A DNA stretch of 64,000 bases from Dicaeum eximium (GCA_013396995.1 VWZP01009941.1:2156294-2220293); one strand, 5' to 3'; numbered from the stretch's first letter, positions 39,735 through 51,626 are shown. Made by a program: numbers and translations. Notes: generated from the letters alone by a model not told the origin.

Positions 39735-40065
39735 GCTACTGCTGAGGGCAATATCACTGCTCTCCACAGCCTCCTCAAGAGGGAAAGTAGAGAGAACAAT
39801 ACTGATCTTTTTTCCCTGGTAGCAAGCGATAGGACACATGGGAATGGCTCAAAGTTGTGCCAGTGATATTCAGACTGGACATTGGGAAGCATTTCTTTAC
39901 TGAAGCCTAGGCTTCCTAGGGGGATAGCCAATTCCCCAAGCCGAATTAAGAGGCACCTGGACAATGCTCCTGATAACACAATTTAACTTTTGGTCAGTGC
40001 TTAAGTGGTCAGGAAGATGGACTAGATGATCACTGAAGGTCTCTTACAGCTGAACTATTCTATTC
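39735..40065 (+). mobile_element. CR1 3' fragment, sense
   Basis: Recognisable CR1 tail wording includes a TCTCCACAGCCTCCTCAAGA block, AGCGATAGGACACATGGGAA, TTCAGACTGGACATTGGGAA and a GACTAGATGATCACTGAAGG region. It ends in CTATTCTATTCTA. Confidence 0.85.
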
Positions 40066-41007
40066 TAAAACTGCCTTGCCTCCATCTAATAGAGAACACA
40101 TCAAGACAGATCCACCCAAAAAGACTTGGAATACAGGGCTAGAGTCAGCTGAATGAACTCGTGTCTAAGGGCTTGCCCACTCCTCCCTCCACTCACATTG
40201 CTTCCAGACATTCTTCTTCTGCCCTTCCTACTCCTACCTGTTTACCTTACTCCAGCTCCAATAAGTGTCACACCTTTCTATGAGCCTCTCAAACTCACTG
40301 ATAGAGCAGGAAAACCACTCAACTTCTTTTGCTGTGTTAGTTTTCTACCACAGCAGGAAGTCAGAGGGAAGCACAGAGGCCTCTGACAAGCTTCAGTGGG
40401 AACACATACTCTGTCTGGCAGCCATGTGCTGTTGAATCACTTCCTATGTCACATGAAAGCCAGTATTTCTGGCTGCAGCACCACGAGCAGCTGAGCTAAC
40501 CAAACAGCTTCCCACCCCGCTTCCTCCCTCTTGAAACCATCCTCTCAAGGAATATCCAGCAAGGACAAAGAGGATATTTAATTCCTTTGATCTTGGGATG
40601 AGGTAACTACACTGAAGTAATGAAATTAGGAAAGGGAAATCACTGGCTGTGATTCAGAATTTTGATATGGAATCTAATTAAAATCCCAGGATGAGCTCAT
40701 GCAGACTGATCTATGCATAGCCACACCAGTGATAAGAGCACCATAACTCAGCATGCACAAAGAGGGACTGGAAGCTATGTTTTAGAAGTACTTCAGAAAA
40801 CATTCCTCCATCAACAAGGGCTTGCCTAAATATAAGCAGTGATCCAGTTTCAGATGACAGTAATTCTACTATCATACTGTGTGCTGAGTTAAATGCAAGA
40901 AATTCTGATTAGAAACATACAGGAACAAGAATACATCTTATGCAGTCATTTAAAATGACACATTAATTACCTTCATTTAGCTATTAGTCACTGACAGATA
41001 TATTTAC

Positions 41008-41146
41008 CTCATATATGTCGTTCATCCAGACTGTTATACTTTGAAAACTCTTTAGATTTGTGATGTCATATACGAGAACAAAGCCTTGTGCACCACGGAA
41101 ATAGCTGGTACTAAGTGTATGGAACCGTTCCTGGCCAGCAGTATCC
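41008..41146 (-). CDS. Rab-like GTPase, exon 3 (G3 box and switch II)
   Basis: 139 bases, with acceptor TTTCCTTCAG and donor GTAAAT. Entry is one base before the Asp codon, completing the Trp begun in exon 2. The 46 residues start DTAGQERFHTLSTSYFRGAQ and include FVLVYDITNLKSF and WMNDIYE. DTAGQE is the G3 motif with the catalytic Gln, and FVLVYDIT is the RabF4 region. QERFHT and TSYFRGA are closest to Rab10, where the second aromatic is Tyr. Confidence 0.92.
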
Positions 41147-44100
41147 CTGAAGGAAATTGTAACAAATCACACACATACAAACAAACAAACAAAAAAGAGA
41201 TGATCAAACTGCAGAATCCCCAAGAAAGATTACTTTACTTTATGGAGTATTGTCCAAATTTTAAATTATGTACTTGAACACAAAAGGAACAAGAAAAAAC
41301 ACAGATGACAGAAAATCTGGGTGCCAGACATAGCAATGAAAGAAATACACTGGAAATATATTCTGAATAATACAGCCCTACTAGAGAAGCCAAGCCAGTG
41401 GCTGAAATCTGAGAGTAATGTCAAGCCCACCATTCCTTCTTTATATAAATAATTCAGGTGATGAAAAGATCAGATGCCAGATGACATCCACATATTCTGA
41501 CACCCCTTTGTAAACTGTAATACAAAGAGCAACCTGGTTTAGATGGAAGACAGGTTTTGGGAAAAAGCCATAAAATACACAGACACAGTGATTCTTACAC
41601 GTAATGCCAAAATTTGAGGAAACAAACACAAATGGGATCCCTAATCTGCTTCAGCAGATGTTGGCTACAAAGTACCATACCTGAAATGTTTCTACACTAC
41701 TACACCAAGCAAGAGGAACAAAGGAGACAAGCACCAAGCTTTGTCCCAGTCTCAGAGACATGACATCACTGGCGTGAGTGAAACCTGATGGGAAATAAAA
41801 TGAATAAGGAAGGTGCATGCCCAGTGGAAGCAAAGTCAGGTGACATGGAAAGAATGCAGAGATTCTGTTTGCCACTGTAAGGAGAAAATCTGTGTGGTCA
41901 AAGCTGCACTGGAGTTGAAGCTGACAGAAACAATGGGAGACAATAAGAAGTTTTTTTGAATATATGAAAATATATGAATGGCAAAAGGCAGTGTAGACAT
42001 AACATCAGCCCGTTACAGGATGAGGATGGTCACCTCACCAAGAGGGACATGGACAAGCAGAGGTGTTTAATGTATTCTTTGTCTCTGTCTTCAACACAGA
42101 TGACAGACCAAGGTGGTCCCAGTGCCCTGAGCTGGAGAACCATGACTGTGTGAATGATCCAGTCCCAGTCAACCCAGAAATTGTGTGGGATCTGCTTCTC
42201 CAGCTGGATCCCTACAAATCCATGAGGTCTCATGGGATTCATCTCAGAATTCTCAAAAAGCTGTCATGATGATGTCATCACAAAGCCTCTCTCGGTTCTT
42301 GAGCAGTCTTGGGAGTCTGGAGAGGTCCCAGTTGACTGGAAGCTCGGTAAAGCTGTCACAGCTGTCACAGTTTTCAAGAAGGGCAAGACCCTGGAAACTA
42401 CAGGCCTGTCAGTCTCACTTCAGTGCCCAGCAAAATAATGAAAAGTATTATTCTAGGAGATACACCTGGACAACAACACAGCCATTGGTCACAGCCAGCA
42501 CAGCAGGCCAAAGTCCTGCTTGTTGAACCTCATTTCCTTCTGTAAAAATGGCAATCCATCTAGCTGATCTAGGAAAGCCAATAGATATGATTTCACTGAA
42601 CTTCAGCAAAACTTCTGATACTGTCTCTCACAGTACCCATCAGACCAAATGCCCAGCACACAGCTGGACAACCATGCTGAGTGATGGGTGAGCAACTGGC
42701 TCATGCGTGGGGCACACGGGGTTGCAGTCAGTGGGGTGACATCAGGCTGGGGTCTGGGCACTAGTGGGGTTCTGCAGGGCTCCATCCTTGCCCCGGTTCT
42801 CTTCAACATCATTATCCACTGGGATGCAGGATTCAAAGGATACTAAGTAAGTTTGCCAAAGATACTAAATTGGCAGAAGCTGTTGACTCCCTCCAGAGCA
42901 GAGAGGCCCTGCAGAGAGACCTGGACAAACGAGAGGACTGGGCAATCTGCAACTGCATGAAGTTTAACAAGGGCAGGTGCTGGATTCTGCACCTGGGATG
43001 GGGCAATCCTGGTTGTGTGTACAGACTGGGGAATGCACTGCTGGAAAGCTGGGCTTCAGAAAGGGACCTGGGGTCCCTGGTCACCAGCAAGTTGAACATG
43101 AGTCAGCAGTGCCCTGGCAGCCAGGAGGGTCAACCCTGTCCTGGGGGGAATCATGCACAGCATGGCCAGCAGGGCAAGGGAGGGGATTGTCCTGCTCTGC
43201 TCTGCTCTGGGGCAGCCTCATCTCAGGGCTGGAGACAGTTTTGGATACAATATAAAAAAGACATTAGAGAGCATCCAAAGGAGGGCCATGAGAATAGGGG
43301 AAGCCAGGAGTGTCTGAGGTCATTGGTTTGTTCAGGCCAGAGGAGACTGAGGGGAGACCTCATTGCAGTCTACAGCTTCCTCACAAGGAGAAGCCGAGGG
43401 GCAGGTACCAATTTCTTCACTCTTGTGACCAGTGACAGGACTTGAGGACATGGCCTGAAGCTGAGTTAGGAGCAGGTAGGTTGGCTATCAGGAAAAAGTT
43501 TTTCACCCAGAGGGTGGTTGGGCACTGGAACAGGCTCTCCAGGAAAGTGGTCACAGCATTGACCTTACAAAAGTTCAAGAAGCATTTGGACAAAGTTCTC
43601 GGGCACATGGTGTGGTTCTTGGTGTCCTGTGCAAGGCTAGAACCCAGACTCAATGATCTTGACGGGTCCCTTCCAACTCAGCATATTCTATGATTCTATA
43701 AATTATGCCTTAAGAAAGCTATAAACAACCATCTGTTATTTTTGCATTAAAGCCTGAGATGGAATAACTGTAGATCCAATACCAGTCAGGTAAGTAATAT
43801 ACAGATTTACTCCTTGACAAGTTAAATAGTGGTATATAGAGATAATCTTCAGTATTAGGTGTCTGGAGAGCCAGGTGTCAGAAGCCCAATATAATCTTTA
43901 GAAAAACTTCCAAACCAAAAAATAGTTTCCATTACCAAAGATTTATCTTATCAAAAGTCATTTCTCTTGGTGACCCTTTTGAACCATTTGATGAGTAATG
44001 AAATGTAACATCTTGCTGTGTCACTTTCCTCAATGTTCCTGTACAATTAAATTACACTTCACACGGATCACAGATCTGCACTTGTTTGTATGCTGCAAGT

Positions 44101-44310
44101 TTTATTGCCAACGCAACCCAGTGACAACCCTCTTTTTAACTTACATTAGTTGTTGCAAAAAATATACTGTCCTAGGCTAAATTCAAATTTCAGAATTATC
44201 TAGTAGGAGCACCTGCACATTATGAAGACAAACAATTAAAAGTAGATGAGATTTTTCATGTCATAATGCAATTTAGTTGGCTTTCTTTTGTGATACTAAT
44301 TAAAACTTAC
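41147..44310 (-). other. Rab-like gene intron 2
   Basis: About 3.2 kb, most of it occupied by one sense-oriented CR1 (about 41745-43702), which is antisense to the host gene. A short (CAAA)n run lies at 41175-41192, close to the exon 3 acceptor. Confidence 0.75.
41745..43702 (+). mobile_element. CR1 LINE with ORF2 remnants, internally deleted
   Basis: The left part encodes a broken endonuclease motif around 41760-41800 (DITGVSET, then a stop where Trp is expected). It is followed by reverse transcriptase-type segments, for example VFNTDDRPRWSQCPEL near 42080 and EVPVDWKLGKAV near 42320, in shifting frames. The right part is a full CR1 3' region with CACCCAGAGGGTGGTTGGGC and a CTTCCAACTCA...ATTCTATGATTCTATAA end at 43702. 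The endonuclease-to-RT spacing is far too short for an intact ORF2, so internal sequence has been lost. It is not capable of mobilisation. Confidence 0.85.
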
Positions 44311-44371
44311 CATATTTGAAGTTTCACTCTTGTATCATTAAACATTACTGGCTTTACTTTAAAATCAATGC
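44311..44371 (-). CDS. Rab-like GTPase, exon 2 (switch I end to beta-3)
   Basis: 61 bases, with acceptor TTCTTCTAG and donor GTAAGT. It completes the Gly codon from exon 1 and encodes IDFKVKPVMFNDTRVKLQIW, the last Trp being split with exon 3. IGIDFK is the RabF1 motif and KLQIWDTAGQERF, spanning the junction, is RabF3. VKPVMFNDTR replaces the usual IKTVEL-type strand, a clear divergence from Rab8/10/13. Confidence 0.9.
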
Positions 44372-47300
44372 CTAGAAGAAAAAAGGAAAATCTGTAACAT
44401 TTCTCACCATAACATGGATTCCCTTTGAAGATTGTTTCTCAACTCTAGTTATCATGCAATTTCAAACAGAAAGTGAAAAGGAACAATACCATAGAAAGAA
44501 TAACTAGCCAAACATACACATTCAAAATGGAAGCTTTAAAAGGAACTAATTCACTGCTGAGTGCCAATACTTTGCACAAATACAATACAAAGCAATGCCA
44601 ATACCAAGCAAAGAAGGGGCAGGTCAAAGCAAAGGTGAAGATACTCTGAAACTACAAATTACAAAGTATTACCATGGACTGGCAAGGGACATGACAGCAG
44701 TTTCATGGCCTATGCACAACAGCAGCAATTTTCAAGAGCATGGCAACTATGAGTGGGAAGGTACAAATGCTTACAAAGCTGTCACGTGTGCAACATGATT
44801 TTTCTGTCCTTACTTCCAAATCCCTAAAAAAATATCCGGGGTTACATGAGCAGAAATAGGACTTGCCTGTACGCATTAAGTGCAAAGACAAACATACACA
44901 GGATTTAATTCAAAATGAAGAGGCTTGGCTCTACAGCCTAAATCAGATCCAGAAAGCCAATGCTAAAATCAAGTGTTGACACTTAAAATCAATGCAGAAT
45001 GTTGTCTCTACATACACTACAGATCCTTCCTCAAAGATGTTTTCCTTATGATATATAGTGTTTTCCTTTATTAAATCGTCAAATTAGTACTCCAGATGTG
45101 TTAGATGATACCTAGATTTATGAGCTGATGGAAGTCCCAGTTCTAAAATTAGAATTTGCCAGCTATCAGCTGTTATCTTATCTATTTTTGCAGAGTAAAG
45201 CATTTTTCCCCTATTACTTCATTACTGAAGTTTGAAATAGCATTTGATAATTTCCATGATTGCTTTTTTTCCCCCACTGAAAAACAATTAGGCTCTTTTT
45301 GTCAATTATAGTAAATGAAGTTAAGGTAACATTGTGACAGCTGACCATACTGTATGGGCAAAGTTCCATAAGATCAAACTGTAGTTACTTAAAATGACAG
45401 TGTCTTTTCACCAGCAGTAATGTCATGAATGTTTGAAGTAACAGAATGTTTGAAGCAACCAGAAAGACTGAAAAATCACAAAAATACCACTGTACTGATT
45501 TCTATAAGAATGTGCAAGCCAAATTACTCTATCTAAGGAAAGCACCCATGGCAGCAAACCAAAAATGCAGAGGAAATGCTCCCTTCCTTTGTACTGACAG
45601 ATGTATTGTGCACAAAATGTTGACAAGTACAGTCTCCTATCCATGCACTCACATGCACTTTCAATGCAAAATACTAAAAAAAATTAAAAATTAACTTTTT
45701 TTTTGTGCGTATGTGGTAAGGGAGTTGAGGTGGATTTTAAAAATTATTATGATAATCATGTCCTTCACTTGATGAATTTTCATTGAAGCTTCAATGAAAA
45801 TGAAAGATGAAATAATAGAATTGGTATCTGTAATTAATATTACACAAAGCTTCCTTGATGGAATTAATAATGTCAGAAGGAAATGTAATTTAAGTAAAAT
45901 TTGCTCATGTAAGGTGAAATTCCAACGTGATCGAAAACATTTGCTCCTGAAATTCACATGGTTTTTTTAAATTATCTGTATCATTTTCTACAATTGATAT
46001 TGAAGCAGTTGAGAGGGACAGAATATACACTGGGAGGCTGAAACATCATTTACAAACGGTGCATTGGGAACACAGCAAAAAATTCTATTCCAGACAGGGA
46101 TTCCCAGAACTATAGGGAAAAGTTCTTAGTTGACATACATTTTAATAATAAATTGCTATAAGCTTTTAAAAAAAAATGTAAAAAGGGAAGCAGAGTGCTG
46201 AATCAGACTAAAACTTAATCTAAATTAAAATCAGGCATATTGACTTCTTAAGTCAACTTCAAAATTTATTGACCTAAAAGGTCAATGAATGTTAGTGAAA
46301 AACAGAAGTCAATATGTTCTGCATGCATGAATTGTTCATGTCTTTATATGAAATTTCCAGCAAACTTAGCAAATTGGAAAGACAGAAAAGAAAAATGAGA
46401 AACACAATGCCAAAGACTGCTCACGGATTTCAGATGCTTTTAGGCCTACCTGGTATACAACACGATCAACATAACAAAGCAAGCATTGATTACAGCTCTT
46501 GAGATAAATGTTATTGGAATGCAACAGCATGTACTTGCTTCTTTTAAGCTGTCAAATAAAACCAAGAAGGGGGATGCTGAGTGCAAGCTCTAATTCTGGT
46601 TGTTATTTCCAACTTTTATAGCCATGAAAATGTATTTTCTCTACATTTCAAAGAGTAAATAATGCCTATATTAGGACTGAGGCACCTTGAAGACAATAAT
46701 TAAGTCTAAAAAGCATAAAATTAATCTGCCACAGGGTAATTCAGCTGTGAAATGCCCCTCTCTTCCCTCCCTTTGGCCATCTGCAGAATCCTCTTCAAAG
46801 AGGTCTTTTGCAGCTGGCCTGGAAAATTACACCATGCTTTTCACCCAAACAGAGCTGGTGGGTTCCTGATAGAAAATGCTCAAAAACATATGTCTATCCA
46901 GAGAAAAAGCAAGTTTGAGTAGCTTTGCAGGACGCAACAGTTGAAAGCATGGACAGTGGGTGGCAAATGCCCTTGTGCAGGTTCTACCCAGCCCACTGCC
47001 TGCCATACAGCATCTTCAACTCCAGAAACAGGGAAGAAGCTCCTAGCAGCTCCTGAGCCCAAACTGGGCAAGCACTCAGTGAGACGTGGTGGGTTGAATT
47101 TCCACTGTTACTCCTAATGCATACTTAACCCCTCCTAGCTGCTGGCGCATTACTTGCATCAGATTCTTTTCTGAACATGTCAAGAAATGTCTGAAGCAGA
47201 GAGGTGTCTGAGTAGTCACAAGTACAGATAATTCCTGGTTTGCTGAGAAAAGCATGGTTTGTTAGGAAAACAAGACTGACAAAAAAAATCCAGTTTTGTT

Positions 47301-49295
47301 AAAAAAAAATTAAGATGTGGATTGCTACTGGTGTTCTTAACACAGGACACATTTACCTTCAATATGGTTCATTTTTGTTGATTACTTTATTCTCTTTTAA
47401 AGTAAATATCAGGGAATCTACATAGACTTTTTAATTCACTTTTTAATGTTGAAGTTGTACCACTTTCAACTATGAAGATTTGGGAGGACTCACAGCTCTG
47501 CAGAAATGTTTCTCACAGAAAACACATGTGCTGAAGGACCACTGAGACCATATAACCTCAAAGCCTGTGGGATCACAATTCTGTTCACTGGTACACAAGG
47601 AAGTTTTTTTGTTCATAAACCTTCTCTATGACTTTATACGCAATACCATTGCTTAAACAAAAATATTTATTCTTTATAATCTATTCCTAATACAGTGCAT
47701 CCACCTTATGATGCATATAAGTTTAATTAGAAAACGATAACTGCTGATAATTTATCCAAACTATGTAATTGAAGAGGAGGAAGGGCACCCAGCCTTGAGT
47801 GTTTAAGTGCTGCATGAAAAACTTTCAATGAAAATTTACTGTGGATGTATTTTTTGCATTTTCTCATAAAATGCATAATTTTAGAAAAGTTCACTACCAC
47901 CGGAGCCTCCTACAAAATGCTTGTCTGGCTTTTTTCCCCCGCAATAACCCTAGGATTTCTCCTAGTAACACAAATCTGTGATTCATGATGACATCGAAAT
48001 GAGACTTTCAACAACCTTTTAACTTTTCTGCCTATGATCCTCTGCCACCAAGGAAGGTGATGGCACATGATTTTGTCAGGCAACTCAAGAAACTGCAAGA
48101 CTGCACAGTCAGGATAATCTTCCCTCTACTCAAATCACTGTTTCAATTGGACAGGTAAGGTAAAAAAAATCACCTGGCAGCAGAGGAGCATTTAATAGGC
48201 ACTACTAGAAAAAGGGATCATTTGACTGAGCTTCTATGAAACAGGCACCCAGATAAAAACAGTTATTTGTTCTGATGGTATCAACAGTGAAGAAGAAGAC
48301 ATCACAAACTGAGAAAACACTATGTGTCTTCTTTTTTTACATCACTAGGAGCCACAATCTCTAGGCCATCCTCTCCATTGCAGCTGTCTCCATGAAGAAG
48401 GAACCTTCCACTTCCAACACTACTCTATCGGAAGACACCACTCATAATCCCATTTGTTTTCAAAGTCCAAGCTCTAAAACACCTGGTAAAATGGAATTAA
48501 GTGGAACACAGTATTTAAGAAATATCTTTAAAAACACATTCATGTAACAAATACCATGTTTGGATAATTAGTTTATATTTCAGATAAGCATTTTTTTTAA
48601 AGTTTCTAAATATCTCAATAATATGTGTCACTAATGAAATTAAAAAGATTAATCTTAGTCCATAAACTGTCAAAAAACCTAATATCTTCCCTACTCCTTG
48701 AAATAGTTCAAGTCACAACTACAAAAATATATACTTAATACCATATAGAAGTTTCTTGAGTCTGCAGTGGACAGAATCAGGAGTAAAAGAAATTATGTCT
48801 CAGAATAATAACCTCATGGTCAGGACTCTCAATGTAAAGCACATCAACAAAGCTGTTATTTATATTTATAGCCATTCTTTGGGCTTTCTTGCTAAGCCTG
48901 GCAATAAGTTGCCTATTATTAGCATCAATTTCCTTTATTGTTACTTCATCAATTGTTAGTTCATCAATTTGACTTTACTGTTAGTTGTGTTCTTCCCTCT
49001 TCATCTGTGCTGGTTGCTGAAACTGCTTTGTAAGAAAGGGCAAGAAAATGAGAAGTGGTTAAAGTTCAGCCATTCTTATGTGGGCAGGTCAAGTCATCTC
49101 GTGTGCATTAAGTATTCCTTGGGCCAACTACTGCCACAGCTACTCTGGTATTTACCAGCTAGTACCAGCTAGTCTGGTATTTAAATCCATTATGCCAACT
49201 CCTCCCAGACTGAAAGATGTGTAAAATGAACCATACATATTCCAAATGCAGGAATACACAATTTCCTGGCATAATTTAGTTTTCTTTTCAAAGTC

Positions 49296-49345
49296 AAATC
49301 AAATCAAATCAAATCAAATCAAATCAAATCAAATCACATCAAAAC
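49296..49345. repeat. (AAATC)n pentanucleotide repeat
   Basis: Eight to nine near-perfect AAATC units followed by degraded copies, within intron 1 of the Rab-like gene. Confidence 0.95.
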
Positions 49346-49683
49346 AAAGAAAAAATATTCTTACACACAAACTCTTAAAAATTAAAAATTCCCAATGAGG
49401 ATCTGGGACAATGTCCACAGCAAATCAAACCACTGCACTCATATAACACCTTTTGATGTCAGAGATGAGGTTTTGAGCATGTGGACAGTCATCCTGCCAT
49501 TCCCCATGGCACTGTGGGTCTGGGAGTGCCAAGGCAGTGGGGAGCTCTGCATCACCCACCAGCTGCAGCGTGTGGTGCCAGTGCAGAGCTGACATGGTCT
49601 GGCAGGAATGGAATTATTTCCATCATAGCAACAGCTCTGCTTTAGTCATCATGCACACCCCTAACTACAGTAGGGGTTATCTT

Positions 49684-50286
49684 TGTACCATTAAAACTAT
49701 AAACACAAAGTTAAAGCCCTTTCTAGCCTGAAATGTTGACGAACTGGGCTTTTTACTGACATCTGACAACTCTCTGAGGTTGGTACCTGAAAGGAGGCTG
49801 TAGCCAGGTGGGGATCGCCCTCTTCTCTCAGACAAGTGACAGGACAAAAGAAATTAGTCTCAAGATGTGCCAGGGAAGGTTTAGGTTGCACACTGGAAAG
49901 AGTTTCTTCCCAGAAAGCCTGATTAGACATTGGCATGGGCTGCCCAGGGAGGTGGCGGAGTCAGCCCGGAGGTGTTTAAGACCGGACAAGGCACCCAGTG
50001 AAAGCTCTATTTGCCTTGGCAGTGTTTGGTCACAGGTTGGATTTGATGATCTCAGAGGTCATTTCCGACCTAGCCGATCTGGGGCTCTGTATTGTTTTCT
50101 CTGCACCTGCACCGATGTACAGCAGCAGGGCCTCAGTGGGCAATAAGAAACCGTAAGAAACAAGTCTCGACAAGTTTACACGAGGAGCAGATTCTCAATG
50201 CCCAGACGAACAGCAAGGACAGTGTAACAAGCCAGCGCTTTGCAGTGGCTCAGTGTGACGCCCTGACACCCCGGCAAAGGCTGAAG
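49684..50286 (+). repeat. Contig-end duplicate, copy 1 of 603 bases
   Basis: Collinear with 50727-51329 at identical length (603 bases) with only about three differences: CCATT/CTATT, GACGA/GATGA and AAGGACAG/AAGGGCAG. It stops exactly at the N at 50287. This is allele-level divergence, so I read it as one locus represented twice. Confidence 0.9.
49735..50095 (+). mobile_element. CR1 3' fragment, sense
   Basis: Contains CR1 tail landmarks: AGTGACAGGACAAAAGAAAT, a GGGAAGGTTTAGGTTGCACA block, GGCATGGGCTGCCCAGGGAG and TTGGATTTGATGATCTCAGA. The same copy appears again at about 50778-51138 because of the assembly overlap. Confidence 0.85.
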
Positions 50287-50287
50287 N

Positions 50288-50400
50288 GCCCGGAGCCTTC
50301 GCAGCGCCGCGCCAGCCGCTGCCCGAGCCCGCGTTGTGAAATTATGCAAATACACAGGGTTTTTTTCAAGAAGTTTCATGACTAGGGAGGAAGCGGGGAA
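50288..50400 (-). promoter_or_regulatory. Probable 5' flank or leader of the Rab-like gene (misplaced piece)
   Basis: This GC- and CpG-rich start of the piece 50288-50725 is flanked by an N. The far end of the same piece overlaps the sequence right of exon 1 (50629-50725 equals 51628-51724). It should therefore lie immediately upstream of exon 1 on the minus strand. It contains an octamer ATGCAAAT at about 50343-50350. It has no ATG that can be joined to exon 1 with confidence, so the start codon is probably in the gap. Confidence 0.55.
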
Positions 50401-50628
50401 CTTTCACAATCCCCATGATGCTTCCCCCGTGAAGCACAGAAATAAACAGTCTGGTTTCACATTGCTTCCTAGCCTTAAGGCAGAGGCAGAGGAAACAGGT
50501 TGTAAGAATTTCTTCTTTTTCACTTTTAATTTATTGTCATCTGACAGTCAAAGTGACCTGTAACGCACACACACAAAACAAAAACAAACAAACAAACAAA
50601 AAAACCCAACAACCCCACACCCCACCAA

Positions 50629-50725
50629 AAAACCCTCTATCTACAGTGTAGGCTTTGCATGTATGTCTGGATGTCTTTACCAGAATCCTGCATTATCCAG
50701 ATTATAAGGCCCATGGCCATTTGCC
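50629..50725 (+). repeat. Contig-end duplicate of 51628-51724
   Basis: 97 bases identical to 51628-51724 except for one base (GGCTTTGCATG versus GGCTTTACATG). Both are bounded by an N, at the end of one piece and the start of the other. This fixes the true order of the pieces. Confidence 0.9.
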
Positions 50726-50726
50726 N

Positions 50727-51329
50727 TGTACTATTAAAACTATAAACACAAAGTTAAAGCCCTTTCTAGCCTGAAATGTTGATGAACTGGGCTTTTTACT
50801 GACATCTGACAACTCTCTGAGGTTGGTACCTGAAAGGAGGCTGTAGCCAGGTGGGGATCGCCCTCTTCTCTCAGACAAGTGACAGGACAAAAGAAATTAG
50901 TCTCAAGATGTGCCAGGGAAGGTTTAGGTTGCACACTGGAAAGAGTTTCTTCCCAGAAAGCCTGATTAGACATTGGCATGGGCTGCCCAGGGAGGTGGCG
51001 GAGTCAGCCCGGAGGTGTTTAAGACCGGACAAGGCACCCAGTGAAAGCTCTATTTGCCTTGGCAGTGTTTGGTCACAGGTTGGATTTGATGATCTCAGAG
51101 GTCATTTCCGACCTAGCCGATCTGGGGCTCTGTATTGTTTTCTCTGCACCTGCACCGATGTACAGCAGCAGGGCCTCAGTGGGCAATAAGAAACCGTAAG
51201 AAACAAGTCTCGACAAGTTTACACGAGGAGCAGATTCTCAATGCCCAGACGAACAGCAAGGGCAGTGTAACAAGCCAGCGCTTTGCAGTGGCTCAGTGTG
51301 ACGCCCTGACACCCCGGCAAAGGCTGAAG
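50727..51329 (+). repeat. Contig-end duplicate, copy 2 of 603 bases
   Basis: Second representation of 49684-50286, starting right after the N at 50726. Unlike copy 1 it continues past the shared part into Rab exon 1, so this piece is the better guide to the true sequence. Confidence 0.9.
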
Positions 51330-51490
51330 CTGCTGGAGGCGGCTGCACACCCGCACAGCTGAGCGCAGAGAGCTCTGACACCTGCCAGCCGCGCTGACAG
51401 CGCCGCTCCGGCCGTGCCTGAGCCGCGGGCACCGGGGAGGGGAGGGCGAGGGGCGGCAGCGAGGCGGGCGGAGACGCACGGAGCACTCAC

Positions 51491-51626
51491 CGATGGTGGC
51501 CATGTACGAAGTGGCGGGAGAGCCGGCGGGAGGAGAGCCGGGCTCCGTGTACCTGCGGACGATGGAGGTCTTCCCCACGCAGGACTCTCCGGCCATCACG
51601 ATTTTCACCAGCAGCGGCCGCGGCTC
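51491..51626 (-). CDS. Rab-like GTPase, exon 1 (G1 P-loop and switch I), 5'-incomplete
   Basis: 136 bases end at a GTGAGT donor one base into a Gly codon. The frame reads EPRPLLVKIVMAGESCVGKT and continues to SYMATIG. GESCVGKT is a P-loop (GxxxxGKT) for phosphate and Mg2+ binding, and ATIG carries the switch I Thr. Between GKT and TIG there are 23 residues, against 17 in Rab10; the extra part is Pro/Gly/Ser-rich (PGSPPAGSPA). The N at 51627 cuts the exon six codons before the VKIV strand, so the initiator Met is missing. The protein should cycle between GDP and GTP on membranes like other Rabs; its compartment cannot be read from the sequence. Confidence 0.88.

Larger units (their letters stand above)
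32936..41007 (-). other. Rab-like gene intron 3
   Basis: About 8.1 kb of AT-rich intron. It carries an antisense CR1 remnant at about 37230-37605, a GATA/GACA microsatellite at 39033-39079 and a sense CR1 tail at about 39735-40065. I see no additional exon. Confidence 0.75.
44372..51490 (-). other. Rab-like gene intron 1 (partly misassembled)
   Basis: AT-rich intron carrying an AAATC pentanucleotide repeat (49296-49345), a short tandem duplication at 49144-49183 and a sense CR1 tail. The right part is unreliable: 50288-50725 probably belongs on the other side of exon 1, and 50727-51329 repeats 49684-50286. Confidence 0.7.

Noticed and set aside
42870..43445. 191-codon plus-strand open frame
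   Set aside because: It lies within a CR1 3' region and matches CR1 wording; it is not a host gene.
50176..50379. Minus-strand frame starting MKLLEKNPVY as the N-terminus of the Rab-like protein
   Set aside because: It runs through the N at 50287 into duplicated intron sequence. After contig reordering its frame relative to exon 1 is unknown because of the gap, and it does not resemble a Rab N-terminus.
51219..51490. Continuation of the Rab exon 1 frame past 51491
   Set aside because: A canonical GTGAGT donor follows the TIG codon and exon 2 continues the Rab sequence in phase, so the downstream frame is intron read-through.
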